Part shown: in pieces, positions 35,412 through 45,850 of the stretch
Layout: each line of letters begins with the position of its first letter
Position numbering within the stretch: the stretch's first letter is position 1
Position numbers and translations under genes: made by a program
NCBI GenBank assembly: GCA_037962975.1
Contig: CM075669.1
Location: 110,004,501-110,068,500, forward strand
Origin: Clitoria ternatea
Taxonomy: Eukaryota > Streptophyta > Magnoliopsida > Fabales > Fabaceae
DNA: 64,000 bases
Direction: 5' to 3'
Notes under the pieces: model-generated
Seen by the model: only the letters and a program-made list of their open reading frames with translations
Database searches by the model: none
What the model was told of the DNA's origin: nothing

Positions 35412-36711
35412 ATGGCCTCAAATTCTTTAAACCTTTTTCTTGAGGGTGGTGCTACAAATCGATCTCCTGCTTTTAATGGGGAAGGTTATGCTTTTTGGAA
35501 AGAAAGAATGAAAATTTTTGTTCAATCAATTGACTTAAGAGTTTGGAATGCCATTAAAAATGGTCCTTTTATACCCATGCATACTGTTGATGGTAAACAT
35601 GTTGAAAAACCCATGGATGATTGGACGAGTGATGAAGAAAAGAAAGTACAATATAATTATAAGGCTAAAAATCTCATTACTCTTGCATTGGGTCTTGATG
35701 AATTTTTTAGAGTAGTAACATGTAAATCTGCCAAAGAAATGTGGGATACTCTACAAATTACTCATGAAGGAACTAGTGATGTTAAGGATTCTAAAATTAG
35801 TACTTTAACTAGCCAATATGAAAGTCCTAGAATGAATTCTGGTGAAACTATCTTAGAACTTCAAAAAAGGTTTACCTTGATTATTAATCATCTTATTACT
35901 CTTGGAAAATCTTCCACTAACAAGGAGCTTATCCATAAAGTTCTAAAAAGTCTTACTAGGGAATGGCAACCTCTTGTCACAGCTATCAAACAATCTCCAA
36001 ACATAAATGATATGTCTCTTGCCACTTTATTCGGTAAGCTTCAAGAGCAAGAACAAGAATTAAAAGACTTGAAAATGCGGAAGAAGAAAAGTCTTCCAAG
36101 AAGAAGGGGCTAGCTCTTAAGGCCACCTCTAATGAAGAAGACAAATCTGAAAGTGATCAAGAAGATGATGATGATGAGTTAGGCCTATTTGTGAGGCATT
36201 TTGGAAGGCTCATGAGAAACAAAAGATTTCAACAGGGCTTCACTTCTAAAGGTAAGAAATTCGTTCCCAAAGATAATAATTCCTTACCAACTTGTTTTGA
36301 ATGTGGAAAGGAAGGACATTTCAAGGCGGACTGTCCAAATCTCAAAAAGAAAAACAAGGATCAGAAAGGAAAAAGGAAAGCATACATAGCATAGGATGAC
36401 AACGAGGTGAGCAACTCAGATGAATCCGAGAATGAAGAAGCAAACCTCTCTCTCATGGCCAACCATCAAGACGAAGACGATGAGGTAAACCTCCATGATT
36501 TAGATAAAGATGAATTGCTTGATACGTTTGATGAATTGTATGATAAATTTGTTAAACTTTCTAGTAAGTATAAATTACCTAGAAAAACCATAGAAACTGT
36601 TGAAACGCATCTTATCAAACAAGTAAAAGAAACTGAGATTTTGAAAAAGGAAGTAGTAAATGTTCAAGCATGCTCTAAAACCAAAGCTTGTGAATTTGTT
36701 AAGAAATATGA
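35412..36711 (+). pseudogene. SIRE-like Copia gag, truncated
   Basis: The ATG at 35412 follows the PBS by 41 bp. The first 233 codons hold a Copia gag (UBN2-like) domain: PAFNGEGYAFWKERMKIFVQ near the start and ETILELQKRFTLIINHLITLG later. A one-base shift near 36075 ends that frame, while the adjacent frame continues without loss of similarity. The zinc knuckle CFECGKEGHFKADC lies at 36293-36334. An in-frame TAG at 36392 stands where AYIA is normally followed by Trp. A coiled-coil-like C-terminal part (LDTFDELYDKFVKLSSKYK) follows and is cut at 36711 by the Tekay-B LTR. Protease, integrase and RT are not in the window. Confidence 0.87.
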
Positions 36712-37069
36712 TGTGACACCCCAAAAATAGGGGTAAATTTTTCACGATTTTAATATTATTGATTTATGAAAAATACAAATAGTAAAGCCATTTATTTACT
36801 ACCCTAGATCTATCAGAGACCTATCTCATATGTGAAGATATGAGAAGGTAAGTTCGTAAGGTTCACTCTTAAGAAATCCATAATTAATATAGCGGAAGGA
36901 TTTTGAGTAAATTAAAGTTATGGAATTAGATTCTTAAGAGATCACTCATTTGGAATTAAGAGACCAAAGTTATGCCCAAGGTATTCATAAAATAATTTGG
37001 AATCAAGATTTAATGTGAAGAGAATGGAACATGACATGGTCAAAGCGTTTTGGGAAAACAGAGTCCCCC

Positions 37070-37691
37070 TCGCTCAAGCGAAATCCCAATTCACTTGAGC
37101 GAGCTTCACACAGCACGCTTGGGCGAAACAGAAAGAGCTGAGTGAAAGGAGAAAAAGAGGATTCAGGGGCCACTTCGCTCAAGCGAACCCCAACTCGCTT
37201 GAGCGAGTAGTGCAATCCTCGCTTGGGTGAAGCCAGCGAGCGTAAGGCGAAAAACGCCCAGAACCCAATCCACGCTAACTCGCTCGGGCGAACGCACTCC
37301 TAAGGCCATTCGCTCAAGCGAAAATCGGCCAGTAGCTAAAAGTCCCACGCTTGCTCGGGCGAGACTTTCCTCGCCTAAGCGAAAATTTTCCCGAGAGCAA
37401 ATTCCTGATAAACCCGAGACCAATCCCTGATACCAAGCCATCTCGCCTGGGCGAAGCTCACTCTCACCTGAGCGAAAATTGTCCAGGATCCCACCTCTGA
37501 TTCTGAGGCAATTTCGCTTGGGCGAAAAGCACCCCCGCTTGGGCAAAAATGGCCCAGTGGCCAAACTCTGATGCTGAGACAATCTCGCCTGAGCGAGACC
37601 CATTCTCGCCTAAGCGAGAATCGTCCAGGAACCAAAATTCGATACAGGGGCATTCTTGCTTGAGCGAGAAGCCCTCTCACCTGAGCGAGAT
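37070..37691. repeat. Array of TCGCTCAAGCGA / TCGCCTGAGCGAGA motifs in the Tekay-B LTR
   Basis: About 20 copies of cgctcaagcg, cgcttgagcg, cgcttgggcg and cgcctgagcg occur at 15-50 bp spacing. The array ends about 350 bp before the LTR 3' end. Overlapping open frames on both strands (for example 37163-37603) arise from the array and are not genes. Confidence 0.9.
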
Positions 37692-38586
37692 TGACAGTGA
37701 AACAGAGGGAAAATGCAGAAAACACTTATCCCACTATACCAAAACTCATTCTAATCAATTTTACTTAGATCCAACACTTCATAGTATCATATTACATATT
37801 TAGAACTTGTTCTAATCAATCATGCTTGTAAATTTCCATTACCACTCATCTATTGTATAAAGATCAACTCATTTACTCTTCTATCTCACAAGTCTAACAT
37901 TCCAAATATAAACTTCATTCATTTATCAAAATATGGAGAGTTTCATCATTCATTCATTCATAAGGTCATGATCAAAAATGAGTCATAGACAAAGATCTCA
38001 TTTTCCTCCATGACCTTCCAAAATCATCATTGTATATATGTGTATTCATCATTCATACAAATATCCATTCTAAATCCAGACAATACAAAATATACACTGT
38101 ATTTTACACATCTATGAAAATCAAAATATTGCCGGCCAAGGTATTCTTTACCAAAAAGGGGCTTCCTTCACACTTTTCCTCCACAAAACAGCTCCAAGGC
38201 AATACCTACAACACAGGAGCTAAAAAGATATACCACAGGGAGAGTGAGTATACTTTCTCAATGATGAAAATCTAAAATTTATGATAATATATACATGAAT
38301 GCAATATAAACATCATCTATAAAACCTTCAATCCACACTAATCATCAAGTATCAATTTGCTAAACATAATTATATATATATCCTTTTTAATTCACAAGAA
38401 CTAAGTCGTCCACTAATCCATTCACAGTTGGTTTCAAAAGTAAGGTTCATTTATTCTTCATACATTTCACTCACCAGGATATCATCCTATGCCATGTTCT
38501 TATGGCTAACATACATGCTAATGTTTAAAAAGCATATGCACAGACCTATTATCATTCCAACAAAAATCTCAACCACTTAAATGCAC

Positions 38587-39055
38587 ATCATCACTCCAGG
38601 ATATACCCTTCGTGGCACCCCGCAAGGTGATATATTCATCAATTCACAATATCATCATCACTCCAGGATTTCACCCTTCATGGCACCCTGCAAGGTGATA
38701 TATTCATCAATTTACAATATCATCATCACTCCAGGATTTCACCCTTCGTGGTACCCCGCAAGGTGATACATTTATCAATTCACAATATCATCATCACTCT
38801 GGGATTTCACCCTTCGTGGCACCCCGCAAGGTGATACATTTATCAATCAAACCACCATCATCCTCACTCAGGGTCATACCTGTCGTGGCACCCCGCAAGG
38901 TGTTATATTCAACAATCGTGTCATTATCATCACTCCGGGATATACCCTTCGTGGCACCCCGCAAGGTGATATATTTATCAATTAAACCATCATCATCACT
39001 CCGGGTCATACCCGTCGTGGCACCCCGCAAGGTGATACATTTATCAATATCATAA
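38587..39055 (-). repeat. ~60-65 bp tandem repeat in the Tekay-B LTR
   Basis: Seven to eight units of 'atcatcactccgggatatac' followed by ccttcgtggcaccccgcaagg and a spacer. Both strands stay open over about 80 codons because of the repeat. The Ogre element inserted about 20 bp after the last unit. Confidence 0.88.
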
Positions 39056-39080
39056 CATAATCATCACATAATATACCATT

Positions 39081-41375
39081 TGTCGCAACCTGGATCGCGA
39101 CGGCGCGGCGGGGAGAGAGAAAATAGATGAAACAGGGAGTCGCCACCAACGTTTTTATCCATAGGAAAAACATTGGGAAAAAACTGGGTTCAGTAAAGCA
39201 CTGGTTTGAAAAATTAATTGAAATCCAAGTTCGGGAGTCGGTTACGAGTAGGGAAGGTATTAGCACCCTACATCGCCTGTCAAAGACAGTACCAAGATTG
39301 AAAGCACGACATAAATAACCTTAAGTAAAACATGGTTTCTTCCCTTTTATTTTGAAAATGATAGAATGGAGTAAAGGACTGTACAGACATAGAAGGTCAA
39401 AGCGAGGTTAATGGGACGTTCTTGTCCGAATTAAGCTCGACTTCGATATGAGACAGAGGGGGTGAGAGAACGCCAACAAGACGTCACGTCTGAATTAGAC
39501 ATCCTCGGATAAAAGGATAGGGATAGGAAAGGGATAAGCGGGACGTCTTGTCCTAAGTACCCCTTCCCTATGAAATTATGGCGAGGCTTGGGCAAAAACT
39601 ATGGGGAAACCAACAAGACGTCACGTCTAAATTGATTTTCAGGGAAGTGACCAAAAAAAGGACGTTTATGAAAGAAATATAAAAAGTAAAGCAGTAAATC
39701 AACAACAAAAAAAGAAATAAGAAAGATGGGCCCGACAGGAGTTAAAGTCCTGCTCCTACGTATTCTTGAATTATCAAGAAATCAGGGTTACGTAGTTCTG
39801 GATATTGCTATTTTAGAGAGGGACCTGAAAGATGTTGATGGATATCATTAAAGAGGAGAATTCATGCAAAGCGAAGTTCTTCGCACGTGCACGAATCCTA
39901 AGAGGGTTGTGTAGACAGGAGTACTCCCGTACGACACTATTTTTTTTTACAAAATCGCCCTTTTTATTGTGTCTGTTTGTTATGGAAAAGGATAAAAATA
40001 TTAACAAAGTAAACTAATGGTACGCAGGCAACTACAGTCAACAAAACAGCAAACTCATAGAAAAATAAAAAAAGGAACTGAAAGCAAAAGAAATAAGGAG
40101 AGGAGTGGAACCGGTGTGACGAGCTAAGAACTGATGTGGGAGGTTGAGCACAGTGACGGTGTCAGAGTGGAAACGGTGTGACGAGTTAAAAACCGATGTG
40201 GGAGGTTGAGCACAGTGACAGTGTCAGACTGATTTGAACTCGTACGCTGGCAGGGACAATAGACCGGAGTTAGACCCGACCTGGGAATCTGAAGGTCACG
40301 ACCGGTGTATGGGAAGTTAATCCGAGGCAAAACGCTGTTGAGCAGTAACGGAGATGGGCGAGGTAATGATGCAGGAAATGGGGCAGGGGTGGTTTTGAGA
40401 TGACGAGGTGCGTTCGAGGTACGGACGGTATGAGAGCAGTGGCTTTGTGTTAGTGAGAAAAACTCAAAACCCCTTTCGAACTAAGGGATCTTTTGTGGTG
40501 ACTAAAGCCAGTCACTGGTTTCAAATGGGGAGATCAGTTAAGAACCTTGAGGAATCGGAGAGAATTTCCAGAGTTTTCTCGCGTAGAGGGAGAATCTGAA
40601 GACCAACCCCCTGAGCTTCCTTGGTTGGGGCATTTATAGGGCCTTCAAGTCATGGGCTGAGGGTTTTGGGACAACCAGAACTCCCACTCATCCATGCGTG
40701 TAGTGGTGTGCAACTCTGGCCACTATCATTGGTGGGGAGCAGGGTTTTCAGTGGGGTTTTTTTTAATTGCCCACTTCCGCCTCCCTGTCTGCCATTTTCC
40801 AGGGAGTGCGATTCCAGGTCACCGCGCATAATCTTCTGACCTCGCCCCCTCCGTTGTCAAATTTGTGACTCTGGTTAGCAAAGCAATTGGTTGGACGGAG
40901 TTTCCACTGATCCGATATGGGGCCTTAAGAACCATTACCTGTGTCATACCGGCTGAATCTTTCAGTAATCATAGGGGCCGTGTTCTCCTTCCTGGTCCGG
41001 ATCTATTACTAGCCGGTGTGCCCACGAGATCGTCTTACTTGGGCCGGACTCGCTCGTCTTTTGTCGTCATATCCGCGACATCGGCCATTAAGGGACTCCT
41101 GAGGTGAGGACGTTGGGCTGAGTTGATGTTAGCTAACACCGTCTGTGGAACGTTGTGTGAGGAGGGCGGAGTGCCACACCGTTTATGAAGTATAAGAGGA
41201 CGGAGTGCAAATGAGGGCGGTTGGCGGAGTGTTGAGGACTCATGGGTGGAGTTGAGGTGAGGACTATTGGCAGAGTTGAGGTGAGGTGTTAACTTAGGCC
41301 TTGTCCGGTGTTACCAACTTCAAGGCTGGGTCCGTTGTCATAACAATTTGGGCCGGACCGAAAGAGGTGTTCACA
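39081..41375 (-). repeat. Ogre 3' LTR (2295 bp)
   Basis: In element orientation it starts TGTGAACACC and ends GGTTGCGACA. The TATA box is at 40633-40640 (minus). Small open frames here recur in the other LTR and are accidental. Confidence 0.93.
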
Positions 41376-41390
41376 GATGCCCCTCTTTAC
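41376..41390 (-). promoter_or_regulatory. Ogre polypurine tract
   Basis: The minus strand reads gtaaagaggggcatc directly before the 3' LTR start TGTGAACACC. It is the likely primer for plus-strand DNA synthesis. Confidence 0.75.
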
Positions 41391-41688
41391 TCTCTTTCAC
41401 GAGAAAATGTAAATTTCCGAGGTGAAAGGGAAGTAAAGATATGAACACCGATGTAGGGGCTAAGTAGGACCAAAATCCGGTGTGGGGCTTAATGATGTGG
41501 CATTTTAAACAGCCGACGTGTCTCAAATGTGGTCCACGTCACTGGGTGACTGAGCATCCCACGTGTCATAAGCTAACTGGCTCTTTCAAAATTTAAAATT
41601 CACGCCATTGGGCCGGAATGCCAAAAGTCGGCCTTTTTAATGGGCCATGGGCCGGAATGTGGAAGGTTCTGGATCTCAGCTCCTCCCT

Positions 41689-41697
41689 CTATAAAAG
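41689..41697 (+). promoter_or_regulatory. TATA box upstream of the Ogre antisense ORF
   Basis: ctataaaag lies 205 bp upstream of the ATG at 41902, inside the retrotransposon but outside its LTR. It is oriented to drive the plus-strand ORF. Start of transcription is expected near 41720. GC-rich 'cctccggtgtt' repeats fill the leader. Promoter activity is inferred. Confidence 0.6.
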
Positions 41698-41901
41698 CAA
41701 CTTCGGGGATTCATCATTTTCACTCCTTTCTTGATATTGAAGTGCTGCCTCTCCGACGTTCAACCTCTCCGGTGTTCAAAGTTCTCCTCCGGCGTTAAAG
41801 CTTTTCCTCCGGTGTTACGTCCTGGCTCGTACTAAAAGAACTGCACGCATCGCCTCAGCAGGTAGCCATCCCACCCTTCACTTTAATTTTATAGATAGAT
41901 C

Positions 41902-44298
41902 ATGGGGGACACCGGTTCGAGTAATGACTCCATTGAGGTCCTGTCTGGTCCTCCTTCAATTACATCCCGGCGTCAGCCGGGTGGAGTTTCGAGCCGAGGT
42001 CCGAGTCACCAAAGTGGGGCAACTTCGGGAGCTTCACATCGGTTCGTCTCATCAGGGCACCGTTTCTCCGCATTGCCTTTGTGGGAAACAGAGGGGTTTG
42101 ACACATCGTCAGGCTCCTCATTTAACTTTGGCACTGCTAGTGAAGGGGGAAGCAGTGCCGATTTATATCTTACTGACGATGTGGCCTTTTACAGTTGTAT
42201 TCCCTTTCTTCGCCATACCGTCCGAATGGCTTCTGAAAATTCCTCCACCGGTGTTGCTGTGATTACTGACCCTATTGAGACAAATGTCTTAGCACACCGG
42301 ATCAACTGGCTAGCTGAGAAGGCCAGAGATCCTTACTTCTGGGTTCATGAAGACCCAAAGACAATTGTTTCCCGGTATGCTGAAGATGCTGCGGATGTCA
42401 CCATCGAAGATGTCGTTGTTCATGCCGATGTTGAGCATGAAAACGACTTTACCGTATTCTGCCCCCAAACCTCGGATAGGATCTGCCACCAACCGGGGTC
42501 AAGGAACCTCTTTATGTATGAGATGGTCTTCTCCAAGATCGGCGTCCGCCTCCCATTGACGGAGTTTGAGATGGGGGTACTCCGGTTTCTTGACTGCGCT
42601 CCTAGCCAACTTCATCCCAATGGCTGGGGCTTGGTAAGGTCCTTGGAGGTGCTTGGGGAGTACTTCCACTTCGTCCCCACAGTGGCCCTCTTTTTCACTT
42701 ATTGCAGGGTGATGCGCCGGGGTAACTCTAGAGGGGGTCTAGGCTTCATCAACCTCCGCTGCGACTCAAAGGTGGTTAACTTCGAAAGTTACACCGAATC
42801 GGCCAAGACGGACGGGGTCAGTTTCAAACACTCCTATGTCAAAGTCGAGGTCAATGCTGGTAGGCCGGTGTTCTGGGAGAATTCTGATTTTTCCAGAAAG
42901 TTTTACACCGGTTGGACTCATGAACACTTTCTCCTGACAAGCAATGCCTACATCGTCAGTGAGAGTAACTTGTCGACTGAGTCCAAGAAAGTCCTGGACG
43001 CTCTGAAGGGTTATTCGGCCATTGCCAAGTTCTCCTGCAAGAGGCTTTTGGGGACGGAGTCAGGCCGGGATACTTACCTTGGTAGTCATTGTTCACTTTC
43101 CTCCTTTTATTATCTATTTATTTCTGATACATTCACACCGGTACTAACATTGTTTTTTTTCTTTGTAGGCGAGATGGCTCGGATAGACATCCTCAGGAAA
43201 CTGAGAGAGGCTGCTGAAGCTCGGAACGCCGCCGCTGCCGCACAGGAGAACAGGGTGACTCCTCGACGCACGCCGGCCAAGGTGGTGAGCATACCGGCAG
43301 AAAATATTGAGGCAATGACTCTGGGACCGGCTGAAAGGGTCCCAGCTAAAAGGAAGTCCAACATCGGCTCAACCTCCAAGCCGAAAAAGCAGAAGGCTCG
43401 AAAGGTTGTGGCTAAAGTAGAGGTGCCAACGGAGGAGGAGGCTGGTCCTGTAACTATTTCCCCAGTCCGGTCTCAACCTGAAGACATCGTTGTCAATTCC
43501 CGCCTCTCGGACTTTCTGGAATACGTTGGAGGGACTCCGGCTCGGGTCCACATCCCCTTCAAGCTCAAAGCCGATCTTCCTGCTCCTGAGGCCCAATCTG
43601 CTGCCGAAGCAGCCATTTTCAATTTGGTTGAGGCGGCCGGAGTTCTTAGTTCTTTAGGCCGCTCTTACTACTCCGGAGTCGAGGCTAAGGAATGCCTAGA
43701 CCGGATGAAGAAAGCTGAGGCCTTGAGAGTCAAGGCTCAGACTGCCTTGACCCAGAAGGAGCAGGAGCTGACCAAGAGCAAGGAGGACCTGTCCGAACTC
43801 ACTGCTGCTTACACATCGGCTGCCAAGAGGGCAGATGCTGCTGAGGCTAAGGCTAAGGCTTCAGAGGACGCTCTCAAAGCTCTCCGGACCGAACTAGATG
43901 AAGCCAAGGCTGCAAGGGCCGAGGTGGACGAAAAAAACAAAGGACTATCTGGGAAGCTTGCCGATGTGCAGGAAGAGCAAGTGAAGGAGCGGAAGGAAGC
44001 CGAGGAGCAGATGGCTGAATTTTCGGTACTTGCCGATGTCGCCTTCAGTTCTGCCGTTCGCCAGGTTGTACACCGGAACTCCGCTGTTCAACTTAACCTG
44101 AACGGTATAGGTGTCTACTATGAATTTCATGGTGGCCACCTATATGCTATGGACCGGGGTCAGGCTTCGGAACCTGAGGATATTCCTTATGAACTGATGC
44201 CCCTCCCCGAAGGTCAAAGCATGGAACTGAGGACGGTGTCGGAGGAATCCGAGAGGACAGCCTCCGCTAGACCGGACTCTCCAGCACCCAACTCTTAG
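41902..44298 (+). CDS. Ogre antisense ORF, Transposase_28-like ('putative gypsy type transposon') protein
   Basis: 798 codons are uninterrupted on the strand opposite gag-pol. A Ser/Gly-rich N-terminus is followed at about residues 110-380 by a domain resembling PF04195 (key segment VRLPLTEFEMGVLRFLDCAP, then LHPNGWGLVRSLEVLGEYFH). Residues about 394-422 read as hydrophobic nonsense and are the translation of an in-frame 87-nt intron (43082-43168). The second exon has a basic, NLS-like stretch (PAKRKSNIGS ... KPKKQKARK) near residue 480 and an Ala/Lys/Glu-rich coiled coil at about 590-710. Antisense ORFs of this kind are known in some Tat elements and their role is unknown. It has its own TATA box and poly(A)-like signal. 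It is the only intact long ORF of the element. Confidence 0.8.
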   Translation: MGDTGSSNDSIEVLSGPPSITSRRQPGGVSSRGPSHQSGATSGASHRFVSSGHRFSALPLWETEGFDTSSGSSFNFGTASEGGSSADLYLTDDVAFYSCIPFLRHTVRMASENSSTGVAVITDPIETNVLAHRINWLAEKARDPYFWVHEDPKTIVSRYAEDAADVTIEDVVVHADVEHENDFTVFCPQTSDRICHQPGSRNLFMYEMVFSKIGVRLPLTEFEMGVLRFLDCAPSQLHPNGWGLVRSLEVLGEYFHFVPTVALFFTYCRVMRRGNSRGGLGFINLRCDSKVVNFESYTESAKTDGVSFKHSYVKVEVNAGRPVFWENSDFSRKFYTGWTHEHFLLTSNAYIVSESNLSTESKKVLDALKGYSAIAKFSCKRLLGTESGRDTYLGSHCSLSSFYYLFISDTFTPVLTLFFFFVGEMARIDILRKLREAAEARNAAAAAQENRVTPRRTPAKVVSIPAENIEAMTLGPAERVPAKRKSNIGSTSKPKKQKARKVVAKVEVPTEEEAGPVTISPVRSQPEDIVVNSRLSDFLEYVGGTPARVHIPFKLKADLPAPEAQSAAEAAIFNLVEAAGVLSSLGRSYYSGVEAKECLDRMKKAEALRVKAQTALTQKEQELTKSKEDLSELTAAYTSAAKRADAAEAKAKASEDALKALRTELDEAKAARAEVDEKNKGLSGKLADVQEEQVKERKEAEEQMAEFSVLADVAFSSAVRQVVHRNSAVQLNLNGIGVYYEFHGGHLYAMDRGQASEPEDIPYELMPLPEGQSMELRTVSEESERTASARPDSPAPNS
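43082..43168 (+). other. Spliceosomal intron in the antisense ORF (87 nt)
   Basis: The donor is TTG|GTAGTC at 43082. A perfect branch-site word TACTAAC lies at 43142-43148, followed by a T-rich tract and acceptor TTTGTAG|GC ending at 43168. Its length is 29 codons with no stop, so the frame is open whether or not it is spliced. Removing it deletes a hydrophobic stretch unlike the rest of the protein. Confidence 0.78.
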
Positions 44299-44862
44299 GA
44301 TTTTTTTTGTTTTTTCTTAGCCTTGTTCCGGGATGGGCTCCGGAGTTTTAATTTTTGTAATGGCCTCAGTGCCCTCTATTAATACAATGCAATTTTCATC
44401 CATCTGCTTGTCTTCTCTCTTTTCAAAATGTTTCCAAGTATCTCTCTCTTGTGACCGGTATGAGGTAACGACTTGAAGTAACACCGTCTAATCATCAATT
44501 CAGAATTAGGACTTCATGATTTTAATTCGAAGTCTTTTGCGAAGCATAGAACCTCGGATCAGCGTATCATGGCCACCCCGTCCACAACTTCGATTAACCT
44601 TTGAACCTCCGGTGTAATTGGCCTGACATCGGTCTTGGCAACAACCCAATTCTATCCGAGGTGGGTTTCATGACACCGTTTGTTACGCCTCGAAGTAGTA
44701 AGAGGTGTAACCATTGGGACACCGTCTCTCGCAACTCGACAGAGTATTTCATTTGACCTTGAGGGTCATGACACCGTCCTTTGGATCACCACGTCTTAGA
44801 ATAGAGTGGACCTCCTCTACCTAGTGTTCACATCGGATCAACACCGTTTTTTTTTTTTTTTT
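44299..44862 (+). other. 3' region of the antisense gene
   Basis: AATACAATG at 44381-44389, in a T/A-rich context 83 bp after the stop, is a plausible poly(A) signal. The rest is non-coding with several 'acaccg' words, ending in a T16 tract at 44847-44862 next to the minisatellite. Confidence 0.5.
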
Positions 44863-45850
44863 TTAGCATACGGTGGGTGATAGGAAGGTAAGAGTGGGGA
44901 ATTGCCCCTTGACTAAAGATAAAATATGGGGTGTGGCCCTTGATTTATGGAAGAGTAAAAAACTGGGGTTGTCTTTTGGCTGACAGGAAAATAAATATGG
45001 GATGTGGCCCTTGGTTTGCAGAATGGTAAAGGTGGGGGATTGCCCATTGACTGACAGGGAAATAAATGTGGGGTGTGGCCCTTGGTTTGCAGAAAGGTAA
45101 AAGTGGGGGATTACCCCTTGGCTGACAGGAACAATAACTGTGGGGTGTGGCCCTTGGTTTGTAGAAAGGTAAAGGTGGGGGATTACCCCTTGGCCGACAG
45201 GAACAATAACTGTGGGGTGTGGCCCTTGGTTTGTGGAAAGGTAAAGGTGGGGATTGCCCCTTGACTGACAGGAAAATAAATGTAGGGTGTGGCCCTTGGT
45301 TTGCGAAAAGATAAAGGTGGGGGATTGCCCTTTGACTGACAAGTAAATAAATGTGGGGTGTGGCCCTTGGTTTGCAAAAAGGTAAAGGTGGGGGATTGCC
45401 CCTTGACTGACAGGTAAATAAATGTGGGGTGTGGCCCTTGGTTTGCAAAAAGATAAAGGTGGGGGATTGCCCCTTGACTGACAGGTAAATAAATGTGGGG
45501 TGTGGCCCTTGGTTTGCAAAAAGATAAAGGTGGGGGATTTCCCCTTGACTGACAGGTAAATAAATGTGGGGTGTGGCCCTTGGTTTGCAAAGAGATAAAG
45601 GTGGGGGATTGCCCCTTGACTGATAGGAAAATAAATGTGGGGCGTGGCCCTTGGTTTTCGGAAAGGTAAAGGTGGGGAATTGCCCCTTGACTGATAGGAA
45701 AAACCCGGGGGATGCCCCAGTTTGTCATGATTGGATGAAATCTTGGGGAACTGCCCCTTGACTAAGAGAATAAACCCGGGGAGATGCCCCAGTTTGACAT
45801 GATTGGATGAAATCTTGGGGAACTGCCCCTTGAATGAAAGAACAAAACCA
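44863..45850 (-). repeat. 71-bp minisatellite in the Ogre 3' region
   Basis: About 11-12 units of 71 bp, containing 'gtggggtgtggcccttgg', a 'gataaaggtggggga' block and 'ttgccccttgactgac', run from 44870 to about 45700. Two larger ~75-bp units (cccgggggatgccccagttt) follow up to 45850. Because 71 is not a multiple of 3, successive units fall in successive frames; the minus strand nevertheless stays open for 407 codons. Tandem repeats in the 3' region of Ogre/Tat elements are a known source of satellite DNA. Confidence 0.92.

Larger units (their letters stand above)
36712..39080 (-). mobile_element. Tekay-B 3' LTR, distal part
   Basis: On the plus strand it starts TGTGACACCCC directly in the SIRE-like gag, forming the 3' terminus of a minus-strand LTR. 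The LTR resumes at 59631 after the Ogre insertion (CCATT duplication, 39076-39080 and 59626-59630). Full length is about 3845 bp. It holds the CGCTCAAGCG-type array and a tandem repeat near the Ogre junction. The stretch 37692-38580 is AT-rich LTR sequence with no gene. Confidence 0.85.

Noticed and set aside
37003..37803. Several overlapping open frames of 60-146 codons on both strands
   Set aside because: They arise from the CGCTCAAGCG array in the Tekay-B LTR, which lacks stop codons in several phases. There is no protein similarity.
38794..39055. Open frames of 78-79 codons on both strands
   Set aside because: By-product of the ~62-bp tandem repeat.
41840..41900. Possible short intron in the leader of the antisense ORF (cagcag|gtagcc ... 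ttatag)
   Set aside because: At about 40-50 nt it is below the usual minimum for plant introns.
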